The notes: generated from the sequence alone by a model not told the origin. A stretch of DNA of 64,000 bases from Formosa agariphila KMM 3901 (GCF_000723205.1 NZ_HG315671.1:1771351-1835350); one strand, 5' to 3'; shown: positions 28,869 to 38,618, numbered from the stretch's first letter. A program made the numbers and translations.

Positions 28869-29900
28869 ATGCATAAAAATAAAAACATCATAATCTTCTC
28901 CCATATTCTAATTTGGTTGGTATTGTTTAGTCTGCCATATTTTTTATCGTACGGGCAAGAGCAAGATATAAATAGAATTATAGCACATTATTGGGTACCA
29001 GTAGCATTTTATACTATGATTTTTTATCTCAATTATTTTATAGTTATCGATAAATTTTTATTCAATAAAAAAACGGTTCAATTTATTCTTGTAAACCTTG
29101 TACTTATAATTGTCTTTTTAACCTTAAAGGAACAAATAGAAGCTACATTTTTTGAAGGTTTAAAGCGTAAAGAGGTCGGAGATTCAGCAAATAAGCCACC
29201 GTTACGGATGTTTATTTATATGCAAATGTTGTCTTATGTGGCACCCATATTGTTTTCTATTGCTTTAAAAACAACAAAACGTTGGGAAACTGCCGAAAAC
29301 GAACGTAAGGACGCCGCCAATGTAAAATTACATTCCGAATTACAGCATTTACGTTATCAGTTACAACCGCATTTCTTTTTCAATTCGCTAAATAATATTT
29401 ATTCATTAGTCGATATTTCACCTGAGCAAGCAAAATCTACCATCCACAGTTTAAGTAAATTGATGAGGTATTTGTTGTACGAAACGAATATTGAAGAGGT
29501 GCCTTTATCTAAAGAAATCGATTTTATGAAGAAATATCTGGAACTTATGAAATTGCGTATCTCCGATAAAACCCAGGTAATTTCTCAATTTCCTTCAGAA
29601 GCTACGTCCATAAAAATCGCACCACTTTTGTTTATTTCTTTAATTGAAAATGCCTTTAAGCATGGTGTGTCGGCGAATAAAGACAGTGATATTAAAATCA
29701 ATTTGTCTACAGAAGGACGTACGGTACAGTTTAAAATTGAAAATGCGAATTTCCCTAAGCAAACAGATGATAAAAGTGGTTCGGGTATTGGATTACAAAA
29801 CCTAAAAAAGCGCTTAGATTTGTTATATCCGAATAAATACATGTTTAAAACGGAAATTGATGAAGGTCGATTTTTAGTACATTTACAAATAGAAACATAA
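28869..29900 (+). CDS. LytS-type sensor histidine kinase
   Basis: This 343-residue protein has four membrane segments in the first about 145 residues. The His_kinase segment LQPHFFFNSLNNIYSL follows, then an ATPase part with ISLIENAFKHG and GSGIGLQNLKKRL. It lies 4 bp before a LytTR regulator gene and 17 bp after the YHYH gene, so it probably senses or controls the state of the exported proteins encoded upstream (inference). Confidence 0.93.
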   Translation: MHKNKNIIIFSHILIWLVLFSLPYFLSYGQEQDINRIIAHYWVPVAFYTMIFYLNYFIVIDKFLFNKKTVQFILVNLVLIIVFLTLKEQIEATFFEGLKRKEVGDSANKPPLRMFIYMQMLSYVAPILFSIALKTTKRWETAENERKDAANVKLHSELQHLRYQLQPHFFFNSLNNIYSLVDISPEQAKSTIHSLSKLMRYLLYETNIEEVPLSKEIDFMKKYLELMKLRISDKTQVISQFPSEATSIKIAPLLFISLIENAFKHGVSANKDSDIKINLSTEGRTVQFKIENANFPKQTDDKSGSGIGLQNLKKRLDLLYPNKYMFKTEIDEGRFLVHLQIET

Positions 29901-29904
29901 ATCT

Positions 29905-30642
29905 ATGAACACTTTAAAACTGAATTGTATTATTGTTGATGACGAGCCTATGGCTTTAAATCTAGTAGAAAGTTATGTAGAGAAAACACCTTTCTTAAAT
30001 CTCAAGAAAAAGTGTAGTAGTGCGATTGAAGCATTAGAGTATGTAAATTCTGAATCGGTTGATTTACTGTTTCTAGACATACAAATGCCAGATTTGTCAG
30101 GGTTAGAGTTTTCTAAAATGTTACCAAAAGGTACTCGCGTTATTTTCACCACGGCTTTCGATGAGTATGCGTTGGAAGGCTTTAAAGTAGAGGCTATAGA
30201 CTATTTATTAAAACCTTTCGATTATGCCGAATTTCTGACTGCCGCCAATAAAGCCAAAGCTTGGTTCGATTTGGTAAAAGGGAATAATACCAAAGCTTCA
30301 ACCGTTATTTCTGAAGAAAAAGAGTTTCTTTTTGTAAAGTCCGAATACAAACAATTACGCATTAAATTAGCCGATGTGTTGTATTTTGAAGGCTTAAAAG
30401 ATTATATCAAGATTTGGTTAAAAGATAATCCAAAGGCGGTATTAACAATTATGAGTTTAAAGTCGTTAGAGGAAGAACTTCCTAAAACGGACTTTATGCG
30501 CGTGCATCGGTCTTTTATTGTGTCTTTAAAAAATATAGAAGTTGTAGAGCGAAGTCAGATTATTATCAATAATCAGCGTATCACAGTTTCCGAACAATAC
30601 AAACCACAGTTTCTAGAGTATATCAACAAGAATTCCTTGTAA
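29905..30642 (+). CDS. LytTR-family response regulator
   Basis: This 245-residue protein has a receiver domain with VDDEP near the N-terminus, LFLDIQMPDLSG for the phospho-acceptor Asp and LLKPFD for the Lys. A LytTR domain follows, with LYFEGLKDYIKIW and FMRVHRSFIVSL. It pairs with the LytS-type kinase just upstream. Likely targets are the PEBP/YHYH lipoprotein genes in the same run, but no binding site was identified. Confidence 0.95.
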   Translation: MNTLKLNCIIVDDEPMALNLVESYVEKTPFLNLKKKCSSAIEALEYVNSESVDLLFLDIQMPDLSGLEFSKMLPKGTRVIFTTAFDEYALEGFKVEAIDYLLKPFDYAEFLTAANKAKAWFDLVKGNNTKASTVISEEKEFLFVKSEYKQLRIKLADVLYFEGLKDYIKIWLKDNPKAVLTIMSLKSLEEELPKTDFMRVHRSFIVSLKNIEVVERSQIIINNQRITVSEQYKPQFLEYINKNSL

Positions 30643-30787
30643 ATACAATTTATGTTTTCACTTTAAATCCCTAAAATCCCTGTGTTTATAGATCGGATTA
30701 CGGGATTGGTATATCTCCTTTTTTAGTATTCAGAAAGTAGTTTACATTTAAATCTTATTAAAAAATAATGACACTTAATATTAAACG

Positions 30788-31534
30788 ATGAAATTACTTC
30801 GAAAGATTAGAATGCAATTAATAGCTTCAGGAAAAGTGAAATCTTATATGGTCTATGCTTTAGGAGAAATTGTACTTATTGTTATCGGTATTTCTATAGC
30901 TTGGAAAATCAATGAATGGAATGATATTAGAAAGAATAACATTTCGGAACAAAAAATATATTCGAATCTGAATGAAGAGTTACATACTAACTTCGGAATT
31001 TTAAATGGTCTAATAGACGAGTATCCTCAAACCATAACCTATTTAGAAAACACATTAAATTATGTTGGTCAAAATCCAGAAACGCTATCGGAAGGGGCAA
31101 AGGATACCATAGTAAATCTGGCAAATAAAAAAGTAAATCTGTTAGATGGTGTTATAAACTCTATTGTAAATACCAATAAGTTCGAATTTATGGAAAACGA
31201 TAACCTTAAGGATTTAATCATCACGTTTCCCAATAAGATTACTGAGTTTAAAGAACAGGAAGCTAAAATTAAAATGATTGTCGAAAATAAATTAAAGCCT
31301 GTGTTAGAATCGCATGTTTCGTTGCTCGATAAGTTTTCACCAAGTACTTCAAAGTTTACCCAATTACAAACGTCTAGAAATAGATCAGATTATGGTGCAT
31401 TATTAGCGAGTAGAATATATCAGAATGGTTTGGTTGACCGCTTGATGCAAACTAAAATTCAGCTCGATAATGCGAAACGATTACGAAGTAAAACAAAATT
31501 ACTGATTAAGAGTTTAGAAGACGAATTAGATTAA
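30788..31534 (+). CDS. DUF6090 family membrane protein
   Basis: This 248-residue protein starts with a basic segment MKLLRKIRMQL, then one membrane helix GEIVLIVIGISIAW with the INEWND motif. A long mostly helical outer part follows. This layout is typical of DUF6090 proteins, which are abundant and often tandem in flavobacteria and have no known function. Its stop codon lies inside the 8-bp target duplication of the IS256 element, but the insertion left the reading frame unchanged. Here only one copy is present. Confidence 0.85.
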   Translation: MKLLRKIRMQLIASGKVKSYMVYALGEIVLIVIGISIAWKINEWNDIRKNNISEQKIYSNLNEELHTNFGILNGLIDEYPQTITYLENTLNYVGQNPETLSEGAKDTIVNLANKKVNLLDGVINSIVNTNKFEFMENDNLKDLIITFPNKITEFKEQEAKIKMIVENKLKPVLESHVSLLDKFSPSTSKFTQLQTSRNRSDYGALLASRIYQNGLVDRLMQTKIQLDNAKRLRSKTKLLIKSLEDELD

Positions 31535-32885
31535 TAACGGCAGTATCTCATAAACTGTGTAAGTTTTAAAATCTCAGGTTAAATATTAATCTGAGATTTT
31601 TTTATTCATTAATTTTAACTTTTACACACTTATGAAACCAGAAGATTTATTAAACGAAGACTTTTTAAAACAATTCAAGAATGCACCAGAGCTAACATCC
31701 TTTTTAGAACAGTTGCACAAACGTGGTATTGAGAAGTTACTAGAAGGGGAACTAGATGCCCATTTAGACTACGATAAGCACAAAAAAAGTAAAGCAGCCA
31801 ACCTTCGAAATGGTTACACTAAAAAGAAATTAAAATCCGTTTTAGGAGAAACAGAGATTCAAGTTCCTCGAGACCGTGATAGTTCTTTTAATCCTTTAAT
31901 TGTAAAGAAAAGAGAAAGTACAACAGAAGGCATCGAAAATATTATTATATCGCTTTATGCCAAAGGCATGAGTAACAGTGATATTGAAGAACAAATACGT
32001 GAGCTGTACGATTTTAATATTTCTACATCCACTATTTCAAGGATTACAGATAAGATTACAGAAGATGTTATTGCTTGGCGGAACAGGCCTTTGGAGGCCA
32101 CTTACCTAATTGTTTGGATGGATGGCATCGTATTTAAAGTTAGGGAAAACTCTAAAGTCATAAACAAGACTATTTATATTGCAGTAGGCCTGAGAACAGA
32201 TGGCAAAAAGGAAGTCCTAGGATTATGGTTAGGTAAAAATGAATCTTCAGCCTTTTGGATGAGTGTTTTAACCGATATTAAAGCTCGAGGAACTCAAGAT
32301 ATACTTATCACAGCTACCGATAATTTAAATGGATTTACGGATACTATTAAAACTATTTTTCCGAAATCAACGACTCAAATTTGTGTTGTGCATCAAATAA
32401 GAAATTCGTGTCGTTACGTGGTCTGGAAGGACAAAAAGGAATTTACTCGTGACATGAAGCAAATCTATACTGCTCCTACAAAAGAAGCTGCCAAAGCTGC
32501 TTTAAATGACTTCAAAACTAAATGGGATTCTAAATATTCTTACGCCATTAAAAGTTGGGAAAATAATTGGGATGAGCTTACAGTATTCTTTGATTTTCCT
32601 ATTGAAATAAGAACCATAATCTACACCACAAATCTTATAGAAAACCTAAATGGAAAGATACGGAAATACACAAAAAACAAACTCTCGTTTCCAACCGATG
32701 AAGCAGTTATGAAATCCGTGTTTTTAGCTTTGAGAGAAAGCACTAAAAAATGGACCATGCCAATCAGAAATTGGGGAGTGATACTAAATCAATTTTTAGC
32801 TATATTTGAAAACAGGATTAAGTTATAAATAACCTAACCCTGAAATTTTGAACTTACACACTTTTTAGGATAGTGTCTTAATAAC
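31531..32885 (+). mobile_element. IS256-family insertion sequence with 8-bp target duplication
   Basis: The element spans about 31539-32877 (1339 bp). Imperfect inverted ends of about 25 bp match at 19 positions and share the inner block TGTGTAAG. The direct repeat TTAATAAC occurs at 31531-31538 and 32878-32885 (extended to nine bases if the next G is counted). A full transposase gene lies inside. The intact ends, gene and duplication suggest a recent insertion. Confidence 0.92.
31632..32828 (+). CDS. IS256-family transposase
   Basis: This 398-residue transposase is of the mutator (IS256) type. The family features are [14 protein letters not shown] near the N-terminus, [11 protein letters not shown], the DDE residues in [12 protein letters not shown] and ATDNLNGF, the CVVHQIRNS motif and the final Glu in [17 protein letters not shown]. 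The length is normal for the family. It catalyses copy-and-paste transposition through a circular intermediate. No frameshift or stop is present, so it should be active. Confidence 0.96.
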   Translation: MKPEDLLNEDFLKQFKNAPELTSFLEQLHKRGIEKLLEGELDAHLDYDKHKKSKAANLRNGYTKKKLKSVLGETEIQVPRDRDSSFNPLIVKKRESTTEGIENIIISLYAKGMSNSDIEEQIRELYDFNISTSTISRITDKITEDVIAWRNRPLEATYLIVWMDGIVFKVRENSKVINKTIYIAVGLRTDGKKEVLGLWLGKNESSAFWMSVLTDIKARGTQDILITATDNLNGFTDTIKTIFPKSTTQICVVHQIRNSCRYVVWKDKKEFTRDMKQIYTAPTKEAAKAALNDFKTKWDSKYSYAIKSWENNWDELTVFFDFPIEIRTIIYTTNLIENLNGKIRKYTKNKLSFPTDEAVMKSVFLALRESTKKWTMPIRNWGVILNQFLAIFENRIKL

Positions 32886-33016
32886 GCTACGTTTAAAAAT
32901 AATTCATCTTTATATAATTCAATTTTATAGAAAGATTTATCGTGTTTGTCTATCGTATTTTCAGATTCGTAAGAATCCCAATACTTTTATCTTTTCATAT
33001 TTAAATTTATAGTATC

Positions 33017-33799
33017 ATGAAATCAATCCTGTGTGCGTTCTTTCTAAGTTTTTTTACGTTTTCTGCTACTGCAAATTCAGAAGACGGTAGTCTAAAGTCT
33101 GATACAATTTCGGGAACTAGCAAAGCAGTCGATTATAAAGTCACCCAAACTCAAGGGAATATTATGGTGCAACTAGTTACGCGCGATAATAAAACAATGA
33201 TGGGTATGTTGAGACACGGCGTTACTGTGTTTTTTGATTTAAAAGGGAAAGAGAAGGAAGATATTGCAATGACGTACCCTATTATAGAGCCTATAAGAAT
33301 GTCTATGCAACCTGAAGCTGATCGCGGAAATGGGCGTGAGGCTAGCTTTCAATCGGAAGCAGATATAAAACAAATGAAAGCACAAATAAACACTTTAGTG
33401 ACTACAGATTTTCCTGAAGAAGCGTTATTTAAATTAAACGATTCTAAACAAAACTTTAATGTACTGTTAAATGGTATAGGTATTTCTGCAACGTACAGTT
33501 ACAATCAAGAAGAAAATATATTAACATATAAATTAAGTATACCTAAGGCAAAACTTAAAACTAAAGCTAAAGACGATTTTTCTAAATTAATGATTGGTGT
33601 ACAAACTGCGAAACCAGAGCAATCTAAAAGAAATGAAAATACAACTATGGGTAACGAAATGGGGTCTCGTGGTGGAGGTCGAGGCAACCGACAAGCTGGT
33701 GGAGGAAGAGGAGGTTCGCGTGGCGGTGGACAAAGACCTGGAGGAGATTCTGAAAGAAAACCCCAAGGTATTGACTTTTGGTTTGAAGCACATTTGTAA
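33017..33799 (+). CDS. hypothetical exported protein with Gly/Arg-rich tail
   Basis: This 260-residue protein has a signal peptide ending near SATAN. A middle part (about residues 35-195) has no recognised domain and includes MMGMLRHGVTVFFDLKGKEK. A low-complexity segment of Gly, Arg and Gln (about 215-245) resembles RGG repeats, and a short end DFWFEAHL follows. It stands alone between the IS256 element and a convergent LuxR-type regulator gene. The role is unknown; the RGG-like tail may mediate binding to polyanions (inference). Confidence 0.7.
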   Translation: MKSILCAFFLSFFTFSATANSEDGSLKSDTISGTSKAVDYKVTQTQGNIMVQLVTRDNKTMMGMLRHGVTVFFDLKGKEKEDIAMTYPIIEPIRMSMQPEADRGNGREASFQSEADIKQMKAQINTLVTTDFPEEALFKLNDSKQNFNVLLNGIGISATYSYNQEENILTYKLSIPKAKLKTKAKDDFSKLMIGVQTAKPEQSKRNENTTMGNEMGSRGGGRGNRQAGGGRGGSRGGGQRPGGDSERKPQGIDFWFEAHL

Positions 33800-33852
33800 A
33801 CCAAACCGTTATTAAAATTTGATTATAGGTTTAAACCGGATTTAGAAACGTT

Positions 33853-35055
33853 CTACAGTTCTGAACGATTATTAATATTTAAAGCTTCGTAAATAATTTT
33901 TAGATGATACTTCACCGTATTTACCGAAATGAATAAATCTTCCCCAATTTCTTTATTCGATTTTCCTTGTTTTACTAAATCAATAATCTGAAGTTGTCTT
34001 TCGGTTAGATTATAAGCATTCAAGTCTAATTTAGTATGTCCAGACTCGTTTAATTCTTGGGTAACACGTTCCAATTCATTACGCATATTGTTGGTTTCAA
34101 GCTCAGCTATAATACGCTTCTGTTTTGCAGATTTAAAGAAATAGAACAACAGCAGAAGTATAATAATAAGTACTCCCGTAAGTGTTATTAAATAATTCCG
34201 GTTACGTTTTTCATTTTCAACTTCTAGTTCTTTACGTTTTTGAAGTAGATTTTTTTCTAATAGCTGTAGTTTACTACTTCTGTTATGGCCATTAAATTCG
34301 GTAGCTAAATTGTTAACCTTAGTTGCGGCTATATGTGCATTTTTATAATCGCCAACTTCAGCATAATAAACAGAAATATCGTCGTACATCGCAATAATAT
34401 AAATGTCTGTTTCGTATTGTTCTGCATAGTACAATCCTTTCTCAAAGCTTTCTATAACCTTGTCGTGATTGCCTTGTTCTCTATACATCCCTAGTTTTTT
34501 TCGGTAAATTAGAGGCAAGTGTTCTGGTGCACTTTTTTCTAATATAACTAAAGCTTCATTTAAATACGTGTCGGCAATGTCGTAGTTTTTCTTTCGAATT
34601 TCTAAAACGGCTAGAACAGAGTAATAAAACCCTTGAGTTTTCTCATCTAAAAAAGCCAAATCAGTTTTGGAAATAGTTGGAGCAATCTCATTAACCTTAT
34701 CAAAGTCGAGTAAATCGAAATACACAAATAAGCGTTCTACTTTAATCTGTATTTTTATTTTGTCTTTATCTTGAGTTAAAACTCCTTCTTTTAGTGCTAA
34801 ATCTAAATTGTTTAATGCTTGGGTGTAATTAAAAACGCTTTTGTAAACGTCATATTTCTGAAGATATGCACGGTATAAATCTGAATGCGAAGATTCAGGA
34901 TCCAAGATAATATTTTCAAGTTTTAGAATTCTCTGTTCTAGTTCTGTATTGTCTTTTGTTAAGTTTTTATCGTCTTGCAGAACAACATTTATGTTATTAC
35001 TTGTAGCAATTAATGAGATAAATAAACAAAATATAAGTAAGGTATTTCGTAACAA
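33853..35055 (-). CDS. TPR-containing membrane-anchored LuxR-type regulator
   Basis: This 400-residue protein has a signal-like N-terminus, about five TPR-like helical repeats in the periplasmic part (residues 40-265), one membrane helix (about 288-306), a coiled linker and a LuxR/GerE helix-turn-helix at the end (LTERQLQIIDLVKQGKSNKE). This layout is common in Bacteroidota regulators. The C-terminus stops at NNRSEL, a few residues shorter than I would expect. Targets are unknown. Confidence 0.88.
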   Translation of the reverse strand: MLRNTLLIFCLFISLIATSNNINVVLQDDKNLTKDNTELEQRILKLENIILDPESSHSDLYRAYLQKYDVYKSVFNYTQALNNLDLALKEGVLTQDKDKIKIQIKVERLFVYFDLLDFDKVNEIAPTISKTDLAFLDEKTQGFYYSVLAVLEIRKKNYDIADTYLNEALVILEKSAPEHLPLIYRKKLGMYREQGNHDKVIESFEKGLYYAEQYETDIYIIAMYDDISVYYAEVGDYKNAHIAATKVNNLATEFNGHNRSSKLQLLEKNLLQKRKELEVENEKRNRNYLITLTGVLIIILLLLFYFFKSAKQKRIIAELETNNMRNELERVTQELNESGHTKLDLNAYNLTERQLQIIDLVKQGKSNKEIGEDLFISVNTVKYHLKIIYEALNINNRSEL

Positions 35056-35277
35056 AATAATAGGTTAATTAGGGCTAAATCAAATATATAACCTTCTTTT
35101 AAAAAAACAAGCATTAATGAACACAATAAAAGGTAGAACATGCTTCGTTTTATATGTCGTTTTAGAACGTTTTTCTAAAATTTAAAAGTATTCAGTTTAA
35201 GTCCTGGTCACGAGCGCGTAAAAAATCACTTTATCAATTTTTAATATAAATACATTGTTATCAATTGTTTAGGTGTT

Positions 35278-35296
35278 GACTACCCACTAGGTAGTC
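35278..35296. promoter_or_regulatory. perfect inverted repeat, possible operator
   Basis: GACTACC and GGTAGTC are separated by five bases. The element lies 11 bp before a TAACTTTA stretch that could be a -7 box. The size and symmetry fit a dimeric repressor site, but no cognate regulator is identified. Confidence 0.4.
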
Positions 35297-35340
35297 GCTG
35301 TTATTTAGTAACTTTAGCCAAAACTACTCTTTAACTACCT

Positions 35341-35361
35341 AACCAAACCTTGGTTTTTTTT
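35341..35361 (+). terminator. short terminator-like hairpin (possible attenuator)
   Basis: AACCAA, a three-base loop and TTGGTT are followed by a T-run. It lies between a possible promoter and the next gene, so it could attenuate transcription. The stem is only six base pairs. Confidence 0.4.
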
Positions 35362-35550
35362 CTAAACTTAATCACATTTGAAAACCGACAATAAGGATTA
35401 AAAAAAATGCTTTAATTTTTAGTTGTTGGTTACTTAACTAACCTAACCTACGTTTTATGATGATTAAAAAAACACTTTCGAGTATTCGGCAGTACTGCCT
35501 AAAAATGCAATTTCATGTAGTATTAACTCATAACTCCAATCGTGTTTAAT

Positions 35551-35901
35551 ATGGATTACGTAATTGAAATATATACTTTAGTGCTCCTTCTAAGTATTGG
35601 ATTATTATATGGTTTTTATAAATTAACGATATATGCGTTTTGGTGTAATCAATTATGGATTGGTATTGTTTTAACACTGATTTATATTATAGATAGTGCA
35701 AGTATTCCATTTATATCGGCTTTAATCTATTTCGGCTATACGTTAATTCTATTTAATATCATGGGCTTTGTATTTTTTCAAAAGAAAGAATTTACTAGAC
35801 TAGAAGACCATAACAGTCTAAATACTCCAGACTATAACATAAAACCAGAGGCATCTAATACGCAAAGTGGTTTCTATTATAATACAACTAAGATGCATTA
35901 A
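35551..35901 (+). CDS. hypothetical membrane protein
   Basis: This 116-residue protein has three hydrophobic helices in residues 5-85 (YTLVLLLSIGLLYGFY, then LWIGIVLTLIYII, then a third to MGFVFF) and a polar C-terminal tail. No family is recognised. The ATG at 35551 is chosen over a GTG three codons upstream. It is followed after 51 bp by a metal-dependent hydrolase gene on the same strand. Confidence 0.6.
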   Translation: MDYVIEIYTLVLLLSIGLLYGFYKLTIYAFWCNQLWIGIVLTLIYIIDSASIPFISALIYFGYTLILFNIMGFVFFQKKEFTRLEDHNSLNTPDYNIKPEASNTQSGFYYNTTKMH

Positions 35902-35952
35902 TTTGTGATTAATTGTGGTGATATCCCGAACTTCAATTAAGTTTGTAGTCTT

Positions 35953-36951
35953 ATGGACTCACTTACTCAAATTGTATTAGGAGCAGCAGTTGGCGAAGCT
36001 GTACTCGGAAGAAAAATTGGAAATAAAGCCATGCTTTACGGTGCTATTGCTGGTACCATTCCAGATTTAGATGTTCTGGCATCTCATGTTACAGATACGG
36101 TGACTGCTTTAGAAATCCATAGAGGGTTTACACATTCCATAGTGTTTTCGGTAGTATTTGCACCTATCTTTGGCTGGTTGGTCACGCAATACGATAGTTA
36201 TAAAAGTGTAAAAGACTGGTCGTGGTTGTTTTTTTGGGCGTTTATAACACATCCGCTTTTAGATGCACATACCACTTGGGGAACGCAATTGTTTTGGCCT
36301 TTAGATTTAAGAATAGCTTACAAGAATATTTTTGTAATCGATCCTTTATATACCGTTCCTTTTATAGTATTTTTAATATTAGCCATGCGTCGAAAACGCA
36401 CTGATGCTAAACGAAGAACTTATAATAATATAGGACTTATATTCAGTTCATCGTACTTGGTGCTAAGCTTAATTTTAAAAGGAGTAGCATTCACTAAATT
36501 TGAATCAGCTTTACGACAACAGTATATAACGTATTCCGATTTAGACACGCGTCCAGCACCCTTAAACACGGTGTTATGGACTGCAAATGTAGATACTAAA
36601 GACGCCTATTTGGTAGGCGATTATTCGTTTTTCGACACAAAACCCATCACATTTCATAAGTATTTAAAGCAACATGAATTAATTGCCGATTTAAAATCGA
36701 ATGAAAAAATGCAGCGCATGATTCATATTTCTAAAGGCTGGTATACCATTTCAAAACAAGACGATACATTATACTTTAATGATCTTCGTTTTGGTACTTT
36801 AAGCATGGGGCCAAATGCCGATAATTTTGTGTTTCAATACGAAATAGTACACGACGAAAACGGTGAAATTTACTTTAAAGAAACACCTAAAAATCCTGAA
36901 GATGCCAAAGGGTTATTACAAGAACTTTGGCTGAGAATTAAAGGGAATTAG
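35953..36951 (+). CDS. membrane-bound metal-dependent hydrolase (YdjM/DUF457 family)
   Basis: This 332-residue protein starts with MDSLTQIVLGAAVGEAVLG and has the family metal-site motifs IPDLDVL, HRGFTHS and HPLLDAHTTWG. Four to five membrane helices occupy the first half and a soluble domain the second. Members are predicted membrane-bound hydrolases related to E. coli YdjM; the substrate is not known. It is preceded by a small membrane protein gene in the same direction. Confidence 0.9.
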   Translation: MDSLTQIVLGAAVGEAVLGRKIGNKAMLYGAIAGTIPDLDVLASHVTDTVTALEIHRGFTHSIVFSVVFAPIFGWLVTQYDSYKSVKDWSWLFFWAFITHPLLDAHTTWGTQLFWPLDLRIAYKNIFVIDPLYTVPFIVFLILAMRRKRTDAKRRTYNNIGLIFSSSYLVLSLILKGVAFTKFESALRQQYITYSDLDTRPAPLNTVLWTANVDTKDAYLVGDYSFFDTKPITFHKYLKQHELIADLKSNEKMQRMIHISKGWYTISKQDDTLYFNDLRFGTLSMGPNADNFVFQYEIVHDENGEIYFKETPKNPEDAKGLLQELWLRIKGN

Positions 36952-37085
36952 TTAACACTTAATGTCGTTTAAAGACTATAATTCCTGTTTCACAGAAAAG
37001 TTGCTGTACTTCGTTGAATCTTCAATTTTACCATTCAATTTTACTTCATATTTGATATACGATAACAACTAAAAAGTATTCAATA

Positions 37086-38510
37086 ATGAAAAAAGTAAGT
37101 ATAGTATTGGTCTTAGCCATGCAACTGGTTTTTATGTATTCGTGTTCAGACGATACCACTTCTACAAACACAGATACGGAGATTGATGACACCGATGACA
37201 TCGAAGTTGTCTTTGATGATACCGATTTTGAAGCCACAGATTGGACAACAGAAACGCATAGTAAAGATGCCGATCCCGATTTTGAAGAAGTTTTTGAAGA
37301 TGACGCAGTAAAGCGTCTGGATATTATAATTACCGAGGACCGTTGGAATAGTATGCTAACAGATATGACCACATTATATGGCACATTTGGTTCGCATTCT
37401 GGAGGTAACGGTTTAATTGACTCCGACGAAGATCCCATTTTTGTGCCTGGCGAAGTGTTTTACGAAGGTAAAGAGTGGTATCGCGTAGGGATTCGTTTTA
37501 AAGGAAATTCTAGTTTACAATCGAGTTGGTCGGCTGGAATTTTAAAATTATCATTCAAACTAGATTTTGATGAGTTTGAAGATGAATATCCGCAAATTGA
37601 TAATCAGCGTTTTTACGGATTTAAGAAATTGAGTTTAAAAAACAACTATAACGACAAATCGATGTTACGCGAAAAAGTCGCTGCCGATGTGTTTAGAGAT
37701 GCTGGTTTAGCCGTGTCGCATACTGCTTTTTACACCGTTTATGTGGATCATGGTGACGGACCAGAATATTTTGGTGTCTATACTATGGTAGAAGAAGTAG
37801 ACGATACCGTAATCGATACGCAGTTTTCTGATAATGATGGAAACCTGTACAAGCCAGATGGTGATAGTGCAAGTTTTGCTGAGGGGTCTTTTTCCGAAGA
37901 TGACTTTGTTAAAAAAACCAATGAAGATGATGCGGATTTTAGCGATATAGAAGAATTATTTGCCGCATTACATGCTTCTAACAGAACTACAGATCCAGAA
38001 GCTTGGCGTGCAGAATTAGAGTCAATTTTAGATACCAATACCTTCTTGAAATATTTAGCGGTAAATACCGTAATTCAGAATTGGGATACATATGGACGTA
38101 TGACTCACAATTATTTTTTATACAACAATCCTGATGATGATAAACTAAGTTGGATTCCGTGGGACAATAATGAAGCCTTACAGAATGGTAATGCTCAAGG
38201 TGCAGTAGCTATAGATTTTTCAGATGTTAGTTCGTCTAGTTGGCCTTTAATTGGGTATTTGTATGCAGACGAAACTTATAAAGCTACTTACGATGCCTAT
38301 GTGCAAGAAACCATAGACAATGCTTTTAATACCAGTAGTATTCAGGCTAAATATGCTACATATGCCGCTTTAGTAGAACCTTATGCTACTACAGAAGTTA
38401 GCGGATATACGTTCTTAAATTCGAGTTCAGATTTTCAAACGGCAATAAACACATTAAATAGTCATGTGGTACAGCGTACTTCGGTAGCAACTACCTATTT
38501 AAATCAATAA
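37086..38510 (+). CDS. CotH-family lipoprotein
   Basis: This 474-residue protein has a lipoprotein signal (MYSCSDD) followed by a very acidic linker (residues 20-75). The CotH domain shows VGIRFKGNSSLQSSW, LSLKNNYNDKSMLREKVA, YFGVYTMVEEVDD and NTVIQNWDTYGRMTHNYFLY. CotH proteins are atypical kinases, first described in spore coats, that phosphorylate secreted proteins; surface versions are frequent in Bacteroidota. The gene ends at a terminator at 38540. Confidence 0.9.
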   Translation: MKKVSIVLVLAMQLVFMYSCSDDTTSTNTDTEIDDTDDIEVVFDDTDFEATDWTTETHSKDADPDFEEVFEDDAVKRLDIIITEDRWNSMLTDMTTLYGTFGSHSGGNGLIDSDEDPIFVPGEVFYEGKEWYRVGIRFKGNSSLQSSWSAGILKLSFKLDFDEFEDEYPQIDNQRFYGFKKLSLKNNYNDKSMLREKVAADVFRDAGLAVSHTAFYTVYVDHGDGPEYFGVYTMVEEVDDTVIDTQFSDNDGNLYKPDGDSASFAEGSFSEDDFVKKTNEDDADFSDIEELFAALHASNRTTDPEAWRAELESILDTNTFLKYLAVNTVIQNWDTYGRMTHNYFLYNNPDDDKLSWIPWDNNEALQNGNAQGAVAIDFSDVSSSSWPLIGYLYADETYKATYDAYVQETIDNAFNTSSIQAKYATYAALVEPYATTEVSGYTFLNSSSDFQTAINTLNSHVVQRTSVATTYLNQ

Positions 38511-38539
38511 TATAAATCCGTTGTTCAATTAAATCCGTT

Positions 38540-38571
38540 AAAGCCAGTTATATTATTATAGCTGGCTTTTT
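38540..38571 (+). terminator. rho-independent terminator
   Basis: AAAGCCAG at 38540-38547 pairs with CTGGCTTT at 38562-38569 and is followed by T residues. It ends the CotH gene. Confidence 0.7.
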
Positions 38572-38618
38572 CATGTTCTAATCTCCTTACTTTATTTAGA
38601 AGGCATTATTATGGTAGT

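Larger units (their letters stand above)
35056..35550. other. 495-bp intergenic region with inverted repeats
   Basis: This region contains a perfect inverted repeat (35278-35296), a terminator-like hairpin (35341-35361) and a 12-bp palindrome GGCAGTACTGCC (35488-35499). A 30-codon frame at 35457-35549 is present but has no coding support. The rest shows no feature. Confidence 0.5.

Noticed and set aside
31540-32877. IS256 element as the border of a larger genomic island
   Set aside because: It has its own target duplication, so it is a single insertion. The flanking genes look like ordinary chromosomal genes.
33505-33804. Minus-strand frame opposite the Gly/Arg-rich segment
   Set aside because: It is a Pro-rich mirror of the GGN/CGN-type codons of the real gene on the plus strand and has no features of its own.
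35457-35549. 30-codon frame beginning MMIKKTLSS
   Set aside because: It overlaps a palindrome and the start of the next gene, has no recognised motif or clear ribosome site, and can be chance.
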